Positions 42,302 to 46,059 of a stretch of DNA of 46,059 nt are shown piece after piece. Source of the DNA: Flammeovirgaceae bacterium. GTDB lineage: Bacteria > Bacteroidota > Bacteroidia > Cytophagales > Cyclobacteriaceae. Where the stretch lies: NCBI GenBank assembly GCA_023251155.1, contig JAHEZH010000031.1:1-46059 (forward strand). Direction: 5' to 3'. Position numbers and translations under genes: made by a program. The first letter of the stretch is position 1. Every line of letters begins with the position of its first letter. Below the pieces are notes generated by a model that did not search any database, was not told the origin of the DNA, and worked only from the letters and a program-made list of their open reading frames with translations.

Positions 42302-42538
42302 GACACACACATTCCCGCTTCCTATGGAAAGACCTACCTATTCGACAGCGTCAACTACCATTCTGAAAACTCCACCAGGGTGACCAAGATGAGCAAGTCT
42401 TCCAATCACCGATATCATGAAGGGCCGCTTACCTTTACCAAAGGACAAGACTCGGTCTTCTTCACCCGCACCATTTCTGGTGACAAAACAAATGGCCAAA
42501 ATGCAACCCGGCAATTTGCGATACTCTCCATTAAGTAG
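42302..42538 (+). pseudogene. Remnant of a PD40/OmpA-type (PorE-like) protein
   Basis: On the plus strand a frame, open from 42263, reads Y-G-K-T-Y-L-F-D-S-V-N-Y, then Y-H-E-G-P-L-T-F-T-K, then D-S-V-F-F-T-R-T, and stops at TAG 42536-42538. H-E-G-P-x-x-F followed about ten residues later by F-T-R is the recurring pattern of the PD40 propeller in Bacteroidota OmpA-family envelope proteins. Only one blade is left, without start codon, signal peptide or OmpA domain, so it is a fragment. It lies head to head with the TPR-like remnant. Confidence 0.55.
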
Positions 42539-42580
42539 AACAAATAAGCCCAGGCTTCTTGCCTCGCAAGAAAGATTTCT

Positions 42581-42588
42581 TATCTTGA
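42581..42588 (+). promoter_or_regulatory. Possible -7 element of the LytTR regulator
   Basis: TATCTTGA resembles TAnnTTTG with two mismatches, 65 bp before the ATG; a transcript from it would begin right at the hairpin at 42598. Weak. Confidence 0.2.
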
Positions 42589-42597
42589 ATAAGCTAA

Positions 42598-42630
42598 ACA
42601 AAATACCTCACGTAAAGTGAGGTATTTTGT
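42598..42630 (+). terminator. Perfect 14-bp hairpin before the LytTR regulator
   Basis: ACAAAATACCTCAC (42598-42611) pairs with GTGAGGTATTTTGT (42617-42630) around a five-base loop. It looks like a terminator for the upstream stretch, but only 15 bp separate it from the next ATG and no long T run follows, so a 5' leader hairpin is also possible. Confidence 0.55.
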
Positions 42631-42645
42631 TATTACTTACTGCGT

Positions 42646-43374
42646 ATGCCTGGTTCTAAGATAAGTTGTGTTATCGTTGAAGATGATTTGGTCGCCCAAA
42701 AGGTACTGGAAGTTCTTATCAAGAAGACGGCCATACTTGATCTGAAAAAGTCGTTTGACAATCCCATCGAAGCTTCGGCATACATGAAAGAAGAAAAGAT
42801 TGACCTGGCTTTCCTGGATATTGAAATGCCTGAGCTAAACGGACTTCAGCTCATCCAGCTGCTGGATCCCAAAACCTCAGTGATCATCATCAGTGATAAA
42901 GACAAATATGCACTGCCTGCATTTGAGCATAACGTATCCGATTATCTTTTAAAGCCACTGAATGATTATTCGCGTTTCCTGAAAGCCGTTTTAAAAGTCA
43001 AAGACATTCAGGATGCACGAAAAGAAACCGGGGCATCCCGAAGTGGAGAAGAAGCTTCGGCTGACTCCCCCCTGTTTGTAAAAGTAGATTCACTGCTTCA
43101 CAACATCAACCTGAACCACATCCTTTGGATTGAAGCCTACGGAGATTATGTGAAGATTAATACCGATCAGAAAATGCTGATGGTGCTTTCTACATTAAAA
43201 TCAATAGAAAGTAAGCTTCCTGAAAATCAGTTTGTGCGCGTGCATCGCTCATTCATTGTTAACATCAACCGCATTGATAACATTGATCCGAATAATCTTC
43301 AGATAGGTACCAAAATCATTCCCGTAAGTGCCAACCACAGAGAGGGGCTGATCAAGAAAATAAGCCTTCTGTAA
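42646..43374 (+). CDS. LytTR-family response regulator
   Basis: 242 residues. The receiver domain (about 7-122) has E12-D13-D14, phospho-acceptor D58 in F-L-D-I-E-M-P, and a Lys in L-K-P-L near 107. A short linker rich in Ser/Ala/Glu leads to a LytTR DNA-binding domain (about 140-242) with I-L-W-I-E-A-Y-G-D-Y-V-K-I near 160, F-V-R-V-H-R-S-F-I-V-N near 199-209 and I-P-V-S near the end. LytTR regulators bind pairs of short direct repeats. A complete histidine kinase lies upstream past the graveyard gap, and an orphan HATPase protein follows, so either could be its partner. Confidence 0.95.
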   Translation: MPGSKISCVIVEDDLVAQKVLEVLIKKTAILDLKKSFDNPIEASAYMKEEKIDLAFLDIEMPELNGLQLIQLLDPKTSVIIISDKDKYALPAFEHNVSDYLLKPLNDYSRFLKAVLKVKDIQDARKETGASRSGEEASADSPLFVKVDSLLHNINLNHILWIEAYGDYVKINTDQKMLMVLSTLKSIESKLPENQFVRVHRSFIVNINRIDNIDPNNLQIGTKIIPVSANHREGLIKKISLL

Positions 43375-43537
43375 GCCTCATCAGCCCATCGGTTTTCTAT
43401 TGATTTCAGTCGGATATTCCCCTCCTTCCATCGATAAATTCCTTTTGCGGCAAAGATCCTTTCGATCTTTATAGTCACAACAGAACAGATGCGACCTCAC
43501 ATTGCCCTTACACGCATTTTTTTATAAAAAACTGAAT

Positions 43538-43963
43538 ATGAGAACAGTCAGTCTCTCGAATTTAGTCGAGGAAGTAATATCACAGTTTATCAAAACCAAC
43601 CCGGGTTTGAAGGCGACTTTCGAAATTGAAAAAAACATATTAGTTACGGGTGATTACGATTTGCTGAAAGTAGCCGTTGAAAAATTAATAGCCAACGCGA
43701 TCCGATGTACACTTCAAACAAAAGAACCCACGATTGTTTTTGGCCAGATTGAAGACGAACAGGTTTATTTCATTATGGATAACGGAAATGGATTTGATGT
43801 CCATAAAAATGCTCCTCTCGATAAACCCTATCGCCATCTCAGCAAAGGTCAGTTTGATGAGGAGTTAACCGCAGTGCGAAGAATTATTATAAAACACGGT
43901 GGACGGATATGGGGTGCGGAAACAGAAGATATCGGAGCGGTATTTTATTTCTCGCTCAACTGA
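43538..43963 (+). CDS. Stand-alone HATPase-domain protein without HisKA
   Basis: 141 residues from the ATG at 43538; a TTG frame from 43502 adds 12 unlikely residues. The sequence is a histidine-kinase-type ATPase domain only: an entry helix M-R-T-V-S-L-S-N-L-V-E-E-V, N-box-like K-L-I-A-N-A-I-R with N53, G1 box D-N-G-N-G-F at 81-86, and a closing H-G-G-R-I-W-G-A-E ... F-Y-F-S-L. The dimerisation and phospho-acceptor His domain is missing, and the G2 box (usually G-x-G-L) is replaced by G-Q-F-D-E-E-L near 104, so ATP binding may be weak. It lies 163 bp behind the LytTR regulator in the same direction. It could be an anti-sigma-like kinase, a regulator of another kinase, or a decaying fragment. 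Confidence 0.75.
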   Translation: MRTVSLSNLVEEVISQFIKTNPGLKATFEIEKNILVTGDYDLLKVAVEKLIANAIRCTLQTKEPTIVFGQIEDEQVYFIMDNGNGFDVHKNAPLDKPYRHLSKGQFDEELTAVRRIIIKHGGRIWGAETEDIGAVFYFSLN

Positions 43964-43985
43964 AATCCATCACATCCATCTTATA

Positions 43986-46059
43986 TCAGGATAAGGCACT
44001 GACATAAAAATCAGTCAGCTCATCGATCTTTTGCTTACAAATGGCATTAAACGATTCAACTCTTGCCTTCAGCTGTGCTGCCGTTTCCTTTCTCATCAGT
44101 AAAGCCTGCTTCACTTCTTCCAATCCTGTCGCAAATTCTTCGTTGCGCAGAATACTGATGGTTGTTCTCATTTTATGAGAACAACGGATATACCCTTCAA
44201 TATCATCTTCATTAATCGCCGTAACAATCGCGGCCTGCAGATCATTGATATTTTTGACCATTCGTCTTGCCAGATCCAGGTTCACTTCCTGATCTCCGCC
44301 CGAATAAGCATCCAGCGAACTTTGCAGTGACCGATCTGCTTCAACCGGTATAGTACTAAGGCGATGCTTGATTATTTTCTCGTCAAGGTCTTTGGCTTTG
44401 AATGGTTTGGACAGGTAGTCATTCATACCAATACGCATCAGTTCGTCGGCCACATCCGGCATGGCGGAGGCGGTAAGCGCAAGGATAGGAACCGTCTTGA
44501 AATACGGATCGTCCATCTCACGGATCAGCTTGGTCGCCTGGTAACCATCTATCTCCGGCATTTGCAAATCAATGAGTAAGATGTGAAAAGTCTTTTCCTG
44601 TATCAGGTGAAGAACTTCTTTGCCATTATTGGCAACGGTCACTTTATATCCCCACTTCTCCAGGTAATTCATCACCACCACCTGGGTTACATCATTATCT
44701 TCGGCCAGTAACACGTGCGTTCGATCATTTTTACGCTGCACTTCCTCTCTGGAAGAAAAATCGTTCTCATACGCAACGGCTGCCAGCGAAGATTCTTTTA
44801 CGTTCAGTTTAAACTTAAATTCTGATCCGACCCCCATTTTACTTTCCACGAAAATATCTGTTCCCATCAGCTGCAGCAGTCGCTTGGTGATCGTGAGACC
44901 GAGACCGGTTCCTCCAAATTTGCGGGTAGTGTCTGGATTGGCCTGCGAAAAGCTTTCGAAAATGTAATCCAGTTTATCGGCTTCAATTCCTATTCCGGAA
45001 TCCTTGACCCGAAACGAAAGCTGATGAAGCCCGTCATGTATACCTTCATGTTCAACAAAAAACTGTACCGAACCATTCATTGTAAACTTGATGGCATTGC
45101 TAAGCAGGTTATTAATCACCTGCCCCACGCGAACAGGGTCGATGGTAATCACCTCTGGTATATTCGGATCTACTTTCATCAGCAGTAGAATTCCCTTTTC
45201 ATTTGCCCGCATTTTCATGGGCAGTACGATATCATTCAAAAATGATTTTAACCGCACGGACACGTACTCAAAACTAATCTTACCTGCTTCTATTTTACTG
45301 AAGTCAAGAATGTCATTAATAATGGTCAGCAGGCTTTCGCCTGAAAACCGGAGCAAACGCAGGTATTTCAATTGACTCTCCTTCGGACTTTCTTCGAGCA
45401 GGAAATGAGTAAGACCAATCACGGCATTCATGGGGGTACGAATTTCGTGACTGATCATCGATAAAAACTGTGACTTGGCGATGGTCGCTTCTTCCGCTTT
45501 CTCTTTTGCCTGGTTCAGTGCCATCTCCGTCCGCTTGAGTTCCGTAATATCGCGTGCCGAAGTTTGAACACCGGCCATCTTACCGTGTTCATCAAAATAA
45601 GGTTGCACGTTTGACTCCATCCAGATAAGGGTTCCGTCTTTTTTAAATGCACGGTATTCCACTATGACCGGTTTACCACTTAATGCGACCGAGTGCTTGT
45701 GTTCGCGCATTCGTTGCACATCTTCCGGATGTATAAAATCGTAGAGGGAGCGACCGATCACTTCGTGTTGCTCAAAACCTAAAATTTCTTTTACAGAAGG
45801 AGAAACAAAAACGCGGACCAGATCATGATCAGCTGAATCATAAAGCGATATCAAATCCATGGAGTTGTTTGAAATCAGGCGGTAAAGCCGCTCGCTTTCG
45901 GAGAGTTTCTCTTGTATTTGCCTCAGCCTTGTGATGTCACGTGCTACCACATTCACTTTGGTCACCCAGCCATCTTCCAAAAAAGTAAAATAGACACTTT
46001 GCCCCAGCCATATGATAGTGCCATCCGCGGTGCGGATAGGGAATTCGTAATAGCTACGT
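43986..46059 (-). CDS. Hybrid sensor kinase with PAS domains, receiver and Hpt (partial, N-terminus outside window)
   Basis: About 691 codons are visible and the frame stays open to the right edge. In order: the end of a PAS domain with its PAC motif (D-G-T-I-I-W-L-G and V-N-V-V-A-R-D-I-T), a second PAS/PAC (ending in T-S-A-R-D-I-T-E-L-K), a HisKA domain with M-I-S-H-E-I-R-T-P-M-N-A-V-I-G-L, an ATPase domain with N-N-L-L-S-N-A-I-K-F-T, D-S-G-I-G-I and G-G-T-G-L-G-L-T-I, a receiver with L-L-A-E-D-N-D, L-I-D-L-Q-M-P-E and L-S-K-P-F, and a C-terminal Hpt domain with C-S-H-K-M-R-T-T. The phosphate path is His to Asp to His, ending on an unlinked regulator. It is convergent with the HATPase gene, 22 bp apart. 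Confidence 0.95.
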   Translation of the reverse strand, partial: RSYYEFPIRTADGTIIWLGQSVYFTFLEDGWVTKVNVVARDITRLRQIQEKLSESERLYRLISNNSMDLISLYDSADHDLVRVFVSPSVKEILGFEQHEVIGRSLYDFIHPEDVQRMREHKHSVALSGKPVIVEYRAFKKDGTLIWMESNVQPYFDEHGKMAGVQTSARDITELKRTEMALNQAKEKAEEATIAKSQFLSMISHEIRTPMNAVIGLTHFLLEESPKESQLKYLRLLRFSGESLLTIINDILDFSKIEAGKISFEYVSVRLKSFLNDIVLPMKMRANEKGILLLMKVDPNIPEVITIDPVRVGQVINNLLSNAIKFTMNGSVQFFVEHEGIHDGLHQLSFRVKDSGIGIEADKLDYIFESFSQANPDTTRKFGGTGLGLTITKRLLQLMGTDIFVESKMGVGSEFKFKLNVKESSLAAVAYENDFSSREEVQRKNDRTHVLLAEDNDVTQVVVMNYLEKWGYKVTVANNGKEVLHLIQEKTFHILLIDLQMPEIDGYQATKLIREMDDPYFKTVPILALTASAMPDVADELMRIGMNDYLSKPFKAKDLDEKIIKHRLSTIPVEADRSLQSSLDAYSGGDQEVNLDLARRMVKNINDLQAAIVTAINEDDIEGYIRCSHKMRTTISILRNEEFATGLEEVKQALLMRKETAAQLKARVESFNAICKQKIDELTDFYVSALS

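Overview
The window reads as an ordinary chromosomal stretch of a Bacteroidota bacterium, most likely order Cytophagales. The signs are: promoters of the Bacteroidota type (TAnnTTTG near -7, with TTTG near -33); few Shine-Dalgarno sequences; many short-signal-peptide or lipoprotein genes; a PadR regulator overlapped with a prefix-domain FtsX permease; a fused E1 alpha/beta oxo-acid dehydrogenase; a divergent tsaD/tamB pair; LytTR and CHASE3 signalling proteins. Species cannot be fixed from the sequence alone. I saw no tRNA, rRNA, CRISPR array, insertion sequence or prophage.

Layout. 1-2.0 kb: an FtsX-type ABC permease (cut by the window edge) behind its PadR repressor, with a likely paired operator. 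2.2-7.4 kb: secreted proteins (a ThuA/sugar-dehydrogenase/PKD/cytochrome c fusion, a small PepSY-like protein, a beta-propeller). 7.5-16 kb: HNH nuclease, an NlpC/P60 protein that has lost its catalytic Cys, smpB, tsaD, then tamB and a DUF2279 gene in the other direction. 16-20 kb: RNase P RNA, a sigma-54 activator without a DNA-binding domain, a 43-residue lipoprotein not found by length-limited ORF calling, a LuxE-like acyl-protein synthetase, a lipoprotein. 20-31 kb: metabolic genes (branched-chain 2-oxo acid E1 fusion, gamma-glutamylcyclotransferase-like, ald, AMP nucleosidase, MFS/Atg22-like transporter, GH16 glucanase, PaaE-like reductase, purB) and an HsdR-N domain protein.

30.8-35 kb holds an efflux operon of adaptor, MacB-like permease and TolC-like channel, with no ATPase gene beside it. 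35.2-37.9 kb is an ECF sigma / anti-sigma / secreted CxxC-protein operon. 38-46 kb is a signalling and stress stretch: an SGNH hydrolase, a second ECF sigma with a possible leader peptide, a UspA-like protein, a CHASE3 histidine kinase, a graveyard of two decayed gene pieces, a LytTR response regulator, an orphan HATPase domain and a large hybrid kinase with Hpt (cut by the window edge).

No single large undescribed system stands out. The best leads are small: the Cys-less NlpC/P60 protein, the 43-residue lipoprotein with a textbook promoter, the DNA-binding-free sigma-54 activator with an altered GAFTGA loop, the sigma/anti-sigma/CxxC operon, the leader ORF in front of the second sigma factor, and the orphan HATPase next to the LytTR regulator.
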